A DNA stretch of 35,995 bases, from NCBI RefSeq assembly GCF_900110755.1, contig NZ_FOFF01000067.1, positions 1 to 35,995 of the forward strand. The letters are read 5' to 3'. The translations under genes were made by a program, and so were the position numbers. The DNA is from Streptomyces sp. yr375 (lineage in GTDB: Bacteria; Actinomycetota; Actinomycetes; Streptomycetales; Streptomycetaceae). The notes below the pieces were generated by a model that searched no databases, was not told the DNA's origin, and saw only the letters and a program-made list of their open reading frames with translations. Within the stretch, counting starts at the first letter, position 1; every line of letters begins with the position of its first letter. Shown one piece after another: positions 6,603-13,301 of the stretch.

Positions 6603-7199
6603 ATGACACACCGCGATCACGACGGCACGTACACCACGTACGCCGCCTACGCCTTCGACTTCGACGGCACCCTCGCCGACACCGCCGACGTCAACCACTC
6701 CGCCGTACGAGCCTCACTCGCCGCGCACGGCATCACCGTGTCCCTCGCCTGGGTCGCCGCCGAGCCGGCCTTCACCGCCGCCCGACTGCGCCAACGGCTC
6801 GGCCTCACACCGGAAGCCCTGCCCGAGGACAGCTTCGTCGAAGTCGCCCGCGCCTACTGGCTCACCCACACCGACCGCATCAAACCGATCGCCACCGCCG
6901 CGAGAACCGCCCGCGCCGCAGCCGACCATGCCGCGATCGCGGTCGTCTCCGCCAACTACAGCGACATCGTCCGCCGCGGCCTCACCGTCGTAGGACTCGA
7001 CGACCTTCCCTGGACCATCGTCGGCCGCGACGACGTCCCCCGCCCCAAACCCGCCCCCGACGGCTACCTGCACGCCGCCCGCCTGCTGGACGTGGCCCCC
7101 GACCGGTGCCTCGCCCACGAGGACACCGACGAAGGCGTCGCAGCCGCCACAGCCGCCGGCATGAACGTGATCGACATCAGACACCGACCCTGGAAGTAG
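6603..7199 (+). CDS. HAD-superfamily phosphatase of the terpene cassette
   Basis: The 198-residue HAD hydrolase has motif I DFDGTLADT (nucleophile D19, acid/base D21), motif II VVSANYS, motif III lysine in RPKPAPDGY and motif IV HEDTDEGVAAATAAGM. A helical cap (about 35-100) sits between motifs I and II, as in beta-phosphoglucomutase-like members. It follows the P450 after 26 nt on the same strand and is preceded by GGTGGTGACC. Given the neighbours, a plausible role is hydrolysis of the diphosphate or monophosphate left on the product of a class II cyclase, which keeps its diphosphate. That is inference; these enzymes also act on sugar phosphates. A stem-loop follows the stop. Confidence 0.85.
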   Translation: MTHRDHDGTYTTYAAYAFDFDGTLADTADVNHSAVRASLAAHGITVSLAWVAAEPAFTAARLRQRLGLTPEALPEDSFVEVARAYWLTHTDRIKPIATAARTARAAADHAAIAVVSANYSDIVRRGLTVVGLDDLPWTIVGRDDVPRPKPAPDGYLHAARLLDVAPDRCLAHEDTDEGVAAATAAGMNVIDIRHRPWK

Positions 7200-7225
7200 G
7201 CCGACAGCGCAGCCCGGATCGGCCT
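7198..7225 (+). terminator. Stem-loop after the terpene cassette
   Basis: AGGCCGA (7198-7204) and TCGGCCT (7219-7225) form a perfect 7-bp stem around a 14-nt loop, starting within the HAD stop codon. There is no U-tract, which is usual for high-GC actinobacterial terminators. Confidence 0.5.
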
Positions 7226-7234
7226 TCCTGTCCG

Positions 7235-7372
7235 TCAGGCGGTGTGCTGGTAGGCGAGGTAGGTGAGATAGCCCGCGTCGCCGCCCTCGTAGAAGGTGGC
7301 CGGGTCGGCGGGGTCGTTCCACCAGGTCGGGGTTGGCGATGAAGGCGCGGCCGAAGCTGGGCGGGCAGTAGC
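7235..7372 (-). pseudogene. C-terminal remnant of an old-yellow-enzyme-type alkene reductase
   Basis: On the minus strand SFGRAFIANPDLV is the conserved segment near the end of OYE/NADH:flavin oxidoreductases. After GTGGAA the frame is lost, and the expected ending appears in another frame as NDPADPATFYEGGDAGYL, closing at TGA 7235-7237. About eight codons (usually an RLR.GAPL segment) are missing at the junction, which explains the frameshift. Everything upstream of the remnant is gone; at about 7370 the sequence passes directly into a headless MerR gene on the other strand. Confidence 0.7.
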
Positions 7373-7665
7373 ACTTCACCGAGCAGGACATCGAGCGGGT
7401 GGAGTTCATCCAGCGCCTGTACACGGCGGGGCTGTCCAGCCGCACCATCCTCGAACTGATGCCGTGCCGCGACGCGCCCAGCGACGAGAACTCCGACGCC
7501 GCGCTGGAGCGCATGGCCCTGGAGCCCGACAGGCTCTCCGCCCATATCGAGGAGCTGCTGAACACCCGTGACGCCCTCGACGGGCTGATGGCGCCGCCCG
7601 GGCGCACCGCGACGCCCACCGCGACGCCCGCCGGACCGCGCCTGAGGGGACTTGAGGAGGCCTGA
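7372..7665 (+). pseudogene. MerR-family regulator lacking its DNA-binding domain
   Basis: The frame reads HFTEQDIERVEFIQRLYTAG, then LSSRTILELMPC, and a long helix LERMALEPDRLSAHIEELL followed by NTRDALDGLMA. This is the second half of a MerR protein: the end of the wing domain plus the dimerisation helix. The N-terminal helix-turn-helix (about 40 residues) and the start codon are absent, and a TAG at 7369-7371 closes the frame upstream. A GTG at 7399 has no ribosome-binding site, so it is probably not translated. The stop lies inside a 10-bp tandem repeat. With the neighbouring OYE remnant it looks like one half of a former divergent regulator/target pair. Confidence 0.7.
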
Positions 7666-7690
7666 GGAGGCGTGAGGGGGCTTGAGGATC
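7641..7690. repeat. Five tandem 10-bp repeats
   Basis: Five consecutive decamers of consensus CYTGAGGRGG run from 7641 to 7690: CCTGAGGGGA, CTTGAGGAGG, CCTGAGGAGG, CGTGAGGGGG, CTTGAGGATC. The period of one helical turn puts every TGAGG on the same face of DNA. The array covers the MerR remnant's stop and touches the last codon of the alpha/beta hydrolase. A 12-bp direct repeat (ACCGCGACGCCC, 7606-7617 and 7618-7629) lies just upstream. Confidence 0.75.
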
Positions 7691-8546
7691 AGCCGAGAAA
7701 CTCGGTCACCGTCTTGGTGAACCAGTCGGCGTCCTCCTCCGCGACGAAGTGTCCGGTCGGCGCGACCGCGGCCCGCACGTCGTCGGCGTGGGGGGCCAGG
7801 GCTTGGGCGGTGGCGGTGCCGGAGCGGGGGCTGTCGATGGCCAGGACCGGCATGGGCAGCTTGCGCTCGGCGAGCAGGGCGCGGTTCTCGCGGCCGTCGT
7901 CGAGGAGGGTGCGGTAGTGCTCGAAGCCGCCGCGCAGCCGTTCCCGGCCGGTGTACGCCTGGGCGTAGGCGGCGAGGTCGTCGTCGCTGAAGGTTCCGGG
8001 GTTGGCCATGGCGGTGAACGTGGCGGTGAGGAACTCCAGTTCGTGGCCGTCGAAGAGCATCTCGGGCAGGTGCCGGGTCATGAAGAACCCGAAGTGCCAC
8101 ATGCCGCCCTCGGCGACGTTCATCGCTTCCTCCAGGCCGAAGCCGGGCAGCAGGGCGTCGACCAGGACCAGGTGGGAGATGTCGTCGGGGTGGGCGGCGG
8201 CCCAGGCAAGGGCGATCATCGAGCCGATGTCGTGGCCGGCCACGGCCACCGGGCCGGTCAGGTCCAGGGCGGTGAGGATGCCGCGTATGTCGTCGGCCTG
8301 GTTGGTCTTGGCGTAGCCGCCCGCCGGGCGGTCGCTGTCGCCGGTGCCCCGCAGGTCGGGGACGACGAGGGTGTGCCTCCGGGCGAGGGCCGGCAGCACG
8401 CGGGCCCAGGCGCGGGAGGTCTGCGGCCAGCCGTGGAGCAGGACCAGGACCGGTCCGCTGCCGCCCACGGCTACCGAGAGACGGGTGCCGTTGGTGGCGA
8501 TCTTGTGGACGTGGAAGTCGGCGGGAAGCCAGTCGGCAGTGCTCAC
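7689..8546 (-). CDS. Alpha/beta hydrolase, epoxide-hydrolase-like
   Basis: The 285-residue protein contains HGWPQ (oxyanion-hole HGxP, residues 38-42), DLRGTGDSDRP, and a nucleophile elbow GHDIGS with aspartate D106 in place of the usual serine. An Asp nucleophile with HGWPQ is typical of epoxide hydrolases and haloalkane dehalogenase relatives. The catalytic histidine is probably H266 (GHFVAEE). A cap domain with GGMWHFGFFM sits between residues 140 and 215. The GTG start at 8546 has a GGAAGGA ribosome-binding site at nine nucleotides. The epoxide substrate is unknown. It is intact although surrounded by remnants. Confidence 0.85.
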   Translation of the reverse strand: MSTADWLPADFHVHKIATNGTRLSVAVGGSGPVLVLLHGWPQTSRAWARVLPALARRHTLVVPDLRGTGDSDRPAGGYAKTNQADDIRGILTALDLTGPVAVAGHDIGSMIALAWAAAHPDDISHLVLVDALLPGFGLEEAMNVAEGGMWHFGFFMTRHLPEMLFDGHELEFLTATFTAMANPGTFSDDDLAAYAQAYTGRERLRGGFEHYRTLLDDGRENRALLAERKLPMPVLAIDSPRSGTATAQALAPHADDVRAAVAPTGHFVAEEDADWFTKTVTEFLG

Positions 8547-8622
8547 GGGGGTGTCCTTCCGTCAGATCCGTCAGAGAGTGGACTCGATCAAGGGTGGGCT
8601 GTGGCGGTGGCGTTGGGGTCGA

Positions 8623-9532
8623 TTACGTGGCGGGGGCCGCGAGTCGGCGTAAACGTTCTTCGCCGATCATGGACAGCATGTCGGTGTGCTCGGGGTGCCA
8701 GTCCGGTTCCCGCTGAGCGCTGACCGCGCGGATGCGGCTGGACGCGGCCATGATGAGCGCGCCGAACTCGCCCCATACTCCGGCGGCTTCCTCGGTGGTG
8801 ACGCTGCGGGGCTTCACCCCGAGGTCGTCCGCGACGCGTTCGGCGATCCAGCGGTTCGGGATCTCGCCCGCGACGGCGTGGTAGAGCCCTCCGGGCCTGC
8901 CCTGTCCAGGGCGAGGGTGAACAGACGGGTCACGTCGTCGATGTGGACGTGGCTGTAGGTGTTCAGCCCCTGCCCGACGTAACAGGCCGCCCCGCTCACG
9001 GTGACGGACCGGTAGATCATCGACAGGTGGCCGTGGTCCCCGGGGCCCCAGATCAGGCCGGGGCGGACGACCATGGAGCGCACTCCGGCACCGGCGGCGG
9101 CCAGGACCGTGTCCTCGGCGGCCTTGCGGTACTCGGCCAGGGGCTCGGGCGTGAAGGGGTCGTGCTCGGCGAAGAGGTCGGGGCTCCACACGCCCCCCCG
9201 GTGCGCTGGAGCAGCACCCCGCTGCCGGACAGGAAGAGCAGCGCCTTGCCCGTCCCGGCCAGCGCCCGGGTGAGGTCCTGGACGGCGCCGGTCTCCTGCT
9301 CCGGGCCGGGCTGCGCCGCGTAGACAACCGCGTCGGCGCGCAGGGCCGCCGCGACGGCGTCGGGCCGGCGCGCGTCCAAGTCCCCCGCGATCGGGGTAAT
9401 GCCCTGCGCGTGGAGGGTGGCGGCGGCGTCGTCCGTGCGGGCCAGGCCGGTGACCGCGTTCCCGCTCTTGATTAAGTGCCGGGCGAGGGCGCCGCCGACG
9501 AAACCGGTGGCGCCGATGACGAAGACGTTCAC
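8623..9532 (-). pseudogene. NAD-dependent epimerase/dehydratase with two frameshifts
   Basis: Starting at GTG 9532 the protein opens MNVFVIGATGFVGGALARHL, an extended-SDR Rossmann start. It breaks at a seven-G run (9191-9197, read on the minus strand) and resumes in another frame with VWSPDLFAEHDPFTPEPLAE, MVVRPGLIWGPGDHG and YSHVHIDDVTRLF. It breaks again near 8900 and finishes as LYHAVAGEIPNRWIAERVAD through to the TAA at 8623. Each break is repaired by adding one base next to a G-rich run, giving a normal protein of about 300 residues. These could be true pseudogene lesions or base-calling errors. Two leucines are TTA codons (near 8648 and 9472). Confidence 0.8.
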
Positions 9533-9543
9533 GGCGGGGCTCC

Positions 9544-9655
9544 TCAGGCCGGCAGCGGGCTGCGCTCGCCGCCGTCGGCGAACAGCACGGCGCCGTTGAC
9601 GTAGGAGCTGGCCGGGCCGGCCAGGAACCACCCGTACACCAGCCCCCACCAGGAC
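9544..9655 (-). pseudogene. C-terminal remnant of an SDR dehydrogenase
   Basis: The minus strand encodes GLVYGWFLAGPASSYVNGAV followed by LFADGGERSPLPA and TGA (9544-9546). The FLAGPASSYVNGAVL.ADGG block is the conserved C-terminus of classical short-chain dehydrogenases. No upstream part of the gene is present; the homology stops near 9655 at the junction with a transposase fragment. The remnant lies 12 nt downstream of the epimerase start on the same strand, so the two may once have been one operon. Confidence 0.65.
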
Positions 9656-9748
9656 GGATGAGTTTTTCGGCAGGCGCAGCCCCAACCCGTCCGTCAGGGC
9701 AGCCAGTTCCTCTGCCCACCCCTCAACGTGCCCCACCCTCACATCCAT
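9656..9748 (-). pseudogene. N-terminal remnant of an IS701-like transposase
   Basis: From ATG 9748 the minus strand reads MDVRVGHVEGWAEELAALTD, then GLGLRLPKNSS, and is abruptly joined to the SDR tail. The VEGWAEELAALTDxLGxR pattern resembles the start of IS701-type DDE transposases of Streptomyces. The leader (9749 to about 9800) is markedly lower in GC than its surroundings and probably belongs to the IS end. The catalytic domain is absent. The family assignment rests on remembered similarity of a short segment. Confidence 0.45.
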
Positions 9749-9891
9749 CAGATGGCCGGACAACGGTCAGCACCGATCACCAGTCACAAGATCCGAGCTA
9801 GTACCTGACAGTGTTAGAAAAATCTATGTCTGCCAAATCGCAGCGAGGCCCGGGGGCCTTCCCCCGCGAAAGTGGACACGCGTTCGGGTGA

Positions 9892-10020
9892 TCATGCGGC
9901 CAGCGTGAGCTTATCGGACTCCTGCTGGTGCTGGTTTTCATAGGCCATGGGGCTGAGGTGTCCGTTGGCGGAGTGCCTGCGGCGGGTGTTGTAGCGGGTG
10001 AGCCACCGGAAGATGGTGCG
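9892..10020 (-). pseudogene. C-terminal remnant of an IS3-family transposase
   Basis: The minus strand encodes TIFRWLTRYNTRRRHSANGH, then LSPMAYENQHQQESDKLTLAA and TGA at 9892-9894. The W..RYNT.RRHSA.G..SP..YE block is the signature end of the IS3-family OrfB DDE integrase domain. Upstream codons are lost near 10020, where the sequence runs into the TetR gene's downstream region. On its other side a possible IS end (GTGTCCACTTTCGCGGGG on the minus strand) and a CGGGGG-CCTT-CCCCCG hairpin (9851-9866) follow. The element is dead here. Confidence 0.75.
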
Positions 10021-10095
10021 TCGGCAGAGTTCCGTTCCCGGGAACCTATGTGGCCACAGCACTCGCGAGGACGGGCCGGCACCGCGCCCGCGCCC

Positions 10096-10752
10096 CTACC
10101 GGGTGGCGTCGCGCAGGAGGGCGTCGATGGTGCGGTGGGCGAAGGTGTGCAGGGTCTCCGGGTCGTCCTGGCCGAAGGTGGCGGCCCACAGGGCGAAGCG
10201 GCCGAAGAGCGCGGCCCACAGGTGCATCGCGGTGTACTCGGGGCCGTCCGGCCAGCGCAGTCCCTCGTCCTCGCAGGTGCGGACGGCGGTCAGCCACTGC
10301 TGCCACAGGACGTGGGCGGGGTGGGCCTGGTCGGCGAAGCCGAGGCGGGCGGTGTCGTGGCCGAACATCAGGCGGAAGACGCCCCGGTTGGTGCGCGCGA
10401 AGGTGCAGAAGGCGTCGCCCTGGGCGCGCAGCCGAGCGCCGTTGCCGGCGTCCGCCGCACCGGCGTCGGCGGCGCGCATGGCCGCCACGACGCGCTGATA
10501 GCCGTCCTCGGCGACCGCACGGGCGAGTTGGTCCTTGTCGGCGAAGTGCAGGTACATGCTCTGGGCGGCGATGCCGGTCTCCCGCGCGACCTCGCGCAGC
10601 GAGACCGGCAGCGCGCCCTCGTCGAGCTTCTGGTCGAGGAGACGCCCCACCGCCGCCAGGATCTCCCGCCGGAGCTGATCGCCCTGGCCACGGGGGTTGC
10701 GTCTGCGCCCGCCGGTGGCGCCGGCGCCGGTTACCTCGTTCACCTGCCCCAT
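10096..10752 (-). CDS. TetR-family transcriptional regulator
   Basis: The 218-residue protein has an N-terminal helix-turn-helix at about residues 24-75: REILAAVGRLLDQKLDEGAL, SLREVARETGIAAQSMYLHF and ADKDQLARAV. The all-helical ligand domain contains FCTFARTNRGVFRLMFGHD (a TetR_C-type WHG-like block) and HLWAALFGRFALWAATFG. The ATG at 10752 is chosen because family similarity begins shortly after it. It is the last gene of a minus-strand run (ferredoxin, reductase, P450, SDR, CMD-like) and is the obvious candidate regulator of that operon; the inverted repeat at 14819-14862 could be its site. The effector is unknown. Confidence 0.9.
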   Translation of the reverse strand: MGQVNEVTGAGATGGRRRNPRGQGDQLRREILAAVGRLLDQKLDEGALPVSLREVARETGIAAQSMYLHFADKDQLARAVAEDGYQRVVAAMRAADAGAADAGNGARLRAQGDAFCTFARTNRGVFRLMFGHDTARLGFADQAHPAHVLWQQWLTAVRTCEDEGLRWPDGPEYTAMHLWAALFGRFALWAATFGQDDPETLHTFAHRTIDALLRDATR

Positions 10753-10778
10753 TGTGCGGCACCGGGGCCGGGGAGTGG

Positions 10779-11173
10779 TTAACGCTCGTTCAGGGTCGCG
10801 GCCACCACCTCCAGCGCCTGGCCGGCTGCGGGGAATCCCAGGTAGGGGACCGCGTGGACGGTCGCTTCCAGGAGTTCTTCGGCGGTGAGGCCGTTGCCGA
10901 GGCCGGCCAGGACGTGGTTGCGCAGTTCGGCCGGGTAGCCCTTGGCCATCAGGATGCCGATGGTGAGCAGGCTGCGGCTGCGCCGGTCGAGTCCGGGGCG
11001 GGTCCAGATCTCGCCGAAGCACTGCTCCAGGGCGAGCCGGCTCAGTCCGCGCCGGGGCCGGTGCCGTCGGCTTGGCTGGTCAGGCTGGAGCGCAGGAAGT
11101 CGTCTCCGAGCATGGCGCGGACGACCTCTTCTCCGGCGGCCCGCCGGTCGGCGGCGTTCACTGAATCGTTCAT
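10779..11173 (-). pseudogene. Carboxymuconolactone-decarboxylase-like protein with one frameshift
   Basis: From ATG 11173 (AGGAGG ribosome-binding site) the frame gives MNDSVNAADRRAAGEEVVRA and MLGDDFLRSSLTSQ, then stops at TGA near 11049. The rest of a normal CMD protein continues in another frame: LALEQCFGEIWTRPGLDRRS, LLTIGILMAKGYPAELRNH and a C-terminal LGFPAAGQALEVV ending at TAA 10779-10781. Restoring one C (GAC-CTG instead of GAC-TG) rejoins the two parts. CMD/AhpD-fold proteins are small decarboxylases or peroxidatic enzymes. The gene follows the SDR by 26 nt and is the fourth frame break within 2.5 kb. Confidence 0.8.
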
Positions 11174-11199
11174 GACAGTCCTCCTGTCTCCTGACTCGC

Positions 11200-12048
11200 T
11201 CATGCCAGTTCTCCGTCGGTGGGAGCGGTCATCCGGGAGAGCAGGCCCAGGACGGTCGCGGTGGTGGTGCCCGCGTCGACGGGCAGCACGGCGCCGGTGA
11301 TCCAGCGGGACTCCGGACCGGCCAGGAAGAGCGCGGCCCAGGCCAGGTCCCAGGCGGTGCCCTCGGTGCCGAGCAGGTTGGCCCGGCGGCGCAGTTCGCG
11401 GCCCGGTTCGCCGCCATGGTCGCCCATCGGGGTGAAGAGGTGGCCGGGCACCAGGCAGTTGACCCGGATGCCGTCGGGCCCCCAGTCGTGGGCGAGGTCG
11501 GTGGTGAGCGACTGCAACGCGCCCTTGCTCGCCCCGTACGCGCCGCTGCCGAAGCCGCGCAGCGCGGCGATGGAGGAGACGTTGACGACCGATCCGCCGC
11601 CCGCGCGCACCAGGTGGGGACGGGCCGCGCGGGCGACCAGCATCGCGCCGGTGACGTTGACGGCGAACACCCGGTCCCAGCCCGCCCGGGTGACGGTCGA
11701 GATGCCGCCCTCACCGCTGATCCCGGCGTTGTTGACCACGATGTCCAGACGGCCGGCGCGGGCGGCGAGTTCGTCCACCGCCGCTCCCACCGCCGCCTCG
11801 TCGGTGAGGTCGGCGGGGAGTGCGAAGGCCCGTCCGCCGTCCTTCTCGATCAGGGTGCGGGTGTGCTCGGCGCGTGCCGCGTCCGCGTCCAGGACGCCTA
11901 CGGCGGCGCCCTGGGCCGCCAGCAGCAGCGCCGTCGCCGCGCCGGTGCCGAGGAAGTCCCCGGCGCTGCCCGCCCCGGTGACCAGCGCGGCGGTGCCGGT
12001 CAGCCGGGTGCCGTGGCCGTCGAGGTGGCCGCCGGTGCCCGTCACCAT
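11200..12048 (-). CDS. Short-chain dehydrogenase/reductase of the P450 operon
   Basis: The 282-residue classical SDR has a variant glycine motif TGAGSAGDFLGTG (about residues 23-35), NNAG, a catalytic serine in NVSSIAALRG and YGASK (Tyr/Lys). LVPGHLFTPMG and FLAGPESRWITGAVLPVDAG complete the fold. It should oxidise or reduce an alcohol/ketone with NAD(P)H. The ATG at 12048 overlaps the P450 stop (ATGGTGA), so translation is coupled and a shared pathway is likely: the P450 introduces a hydroxyl and the SDR oxidises it. The substrate cannot be read from the sequence. Confidence 0.9.
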   Translation of the reverse strand: MVTGTGGHLDGHGTRLTGTAALVTGAGSAGDFLGTGAATALLLAAQGAAVGVLDADAARAEHTRTLIEKDGGRAFALPADLTDEAAVGAAVDELAARAGRLDIVVNNAGISGEGGISTVTRAGWDRVFAVNVTGAMLVARAARPHLVRAGGGSVVNVSSIAALRGFGSGAYGASKGALQSLTTDLAHDWGPDGIRVNCLVPGHLFTPMGDHGGEPGRELRRRANLLGTEGTAWDLAWAALFLAGPESRWITGAVLPVDAGTTTATVLGLLSRMTAPTDGELA

Positions 12049-13244
12049 GTCACCGGCAGGCTGCTGAGGCCGTACACGATGGAGTTCTCCTTGAACGCCA
12101 GCGCGTCCTGGGCGACGGCGAGCCGCAGTCCGGGGATGCGCTCGAAGAGCCGGGGCCAGGCGACCGCCATCTCGACCCGGGCCAGGTTCTGGCCGAGGCA
12201 CTGGTGGCTGCCGAAGCCGAACGCCATATGCCCGCGGGCGTTGCGGGTGATGTCCACCGCGTCGGCGTCCGGGCCGAAGGCGCGGGGATCCCGGTTGCCC
12301 GCGACGAGGGAGACGATGACGGCCTCGCCCGCGCGGACCGGTTGACCGCCGATCTCGGTGTCCGCCAGGGCGACCCGGCGCGGGTCGGTGGAGACGATCC
12401 CCCAGTAGCGCAGCATCTCCTCGGCCGCCGAGAACGCCAACTCGGGCCGGGTACGCAGCAGTTCGCGCTGGTCGGAGTTGAGGAGCAGGGCAGCGGTGCC
12501 CAGGCCCAGCATGTTGGCGGTGGTCTCGTGCCCGGCCCCGACCAGGATGCCGACCAGGACGGGGAGTTGGCCCGCGTCGATGCCGTCCGGGCCGGTGTGG
12601 TCGGCGATCAGCCGGCTGACCATGTCGTCGGCCGGTTCGCGGCGTTTACGTTCCACCAGCTCGCTGTAGTAGGCGAACGCCTCGGCATGCGCCTTCGCCC
12701 GCTCCTCGTGCGACACACCGAGGTCGGTGCCGGCGTCGGCGTGCCGCTGGAAGAGGGCGTGGTCCTCGTAGGGGACGCCGAGGATGAAGCAGATCGCCCG
12801 GGACGGCAGCGGCAGCGCGAAGTCCTTGATGAGGTCGACGGGGCCGCCCTTGGCGAGCACGGCGTCGATCAACTCGTCGGTGACCGCGAGGAGTTGATCG
12901 CTCATCGCACGGGTGCGCTTGACGCTGAACTCACGGGTGAGCATCTGCCGGATCCGGGAGTGCTCGGGGTCGTCGAGGCGGAGGAAGAGTCCGCCCTCGT
13001 GGTCCCGCTGGTTGGAGTGGACCAGCGGGAAGTCGGGGTGGCGTACGTCGGCGGTGAAGTTCGGGTCGGCCAGCACGGCGCGGATGTCCTCGTGCCGGGT
13101 GGCCAGCCAGTGCTGGGAGCCGTCCCAGATGGTCACCTTGTGCAGGCCGCCGGCCTCGCGGAACTCGGTGTACTGCGGCGGCGCGTCGAACGGGCAACTG
13201 CGGGGCGCGGGAAAGAACGGGACTTCCGGGGTCGCGGTACTCAT
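12042..13244 (-). CDS. Cytochrome P450, CYP105-like
   Basis: The full-length bacterial P450 (400 residues) contains RHEDIRAVLADPNFTAD, LDDPEHSRIRQMLTREF, an intact LPLPSRAICFILGVPYED block, GAGHETTANM (I helix), EEMLRY (ExxR) and FGFGSHQCLGQNLA with heme-ligand Cys349. Its overall look resembles the CYP105 family, versatile hydroxylases in Streptomyces. The ATG at 13244 has a GAGGAG ribosome-binding site; an A-rich, purine-rich leader (13252-13291) separates it from the reductase gene. Electrons should come from the ferredoxin and reductase encoded just upstream in the same operon. Confidence 0.95.
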   Translation of the reverse strand: MSTATPEVPFFPAPRSCPFDAPPQYTEFREAGGLHKVTIWDGSQHWLATRHEDIRAVLADPNFTADVRHPDFPLVHSNQRDHEGGLFLRLDDPEHSRIRQMLTREFSVKRTRAMSDQLLAVTDELIDAVLAKGGPVDLIKDFALPLPSRAICFILGVPYEDHALFQRHADAGTDLGVSHEERAKAHAEAFAYYSELVERKRREPADDMVSRLIADHTGPDGIDAGQLPVLVGILVGAGHETTANMLGLGTAALLLNSDQRELLRTRPELAFSAAEEMLRYWGIVSTDPRRVALADTEIGGQPVRAGEAVIVSLVAGNRDPRAFGPDADAVDITRNARGHMAFGFGSHQCLGQNLARVEMAVAWPRLFERIPGLRLAVAQDALAFKENSIVYGLSSLPVTW

Positions 13245-13251
13245 GAATGCT

Positions 13252-13291
13252 CCTCTGCTCTGTTCTGCTGTTTTCTGCTCTGCTCTGTTTT
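13252..13291 (-). repeat. Purine-rich CTGCT/CTGTT repeat in the P450 leader
   Basis: About 40 nt made almost entirely of CTGCTCTGTT-type units (plus strand), which gives A/G-rich AACAGAGCAG repeats in the minus-strand mRNA, directly upstream of the P450 ribosome-binding site. Its GC content is near 45-50%, far below the surrounding sequence, so the leader should be unstructured. Confidence 0.6.
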
Positions 13292-13301
13292 GCGGGCTGC
13301 T

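Noticed and set aside
7399..7665. Intact small protein starting at GTG 7399
   Set aside because: No ribosome-binding site precedes it, and the translation is the C-terminal half of a MerR protein whose N-terminus is replaced by a foreign fragment.
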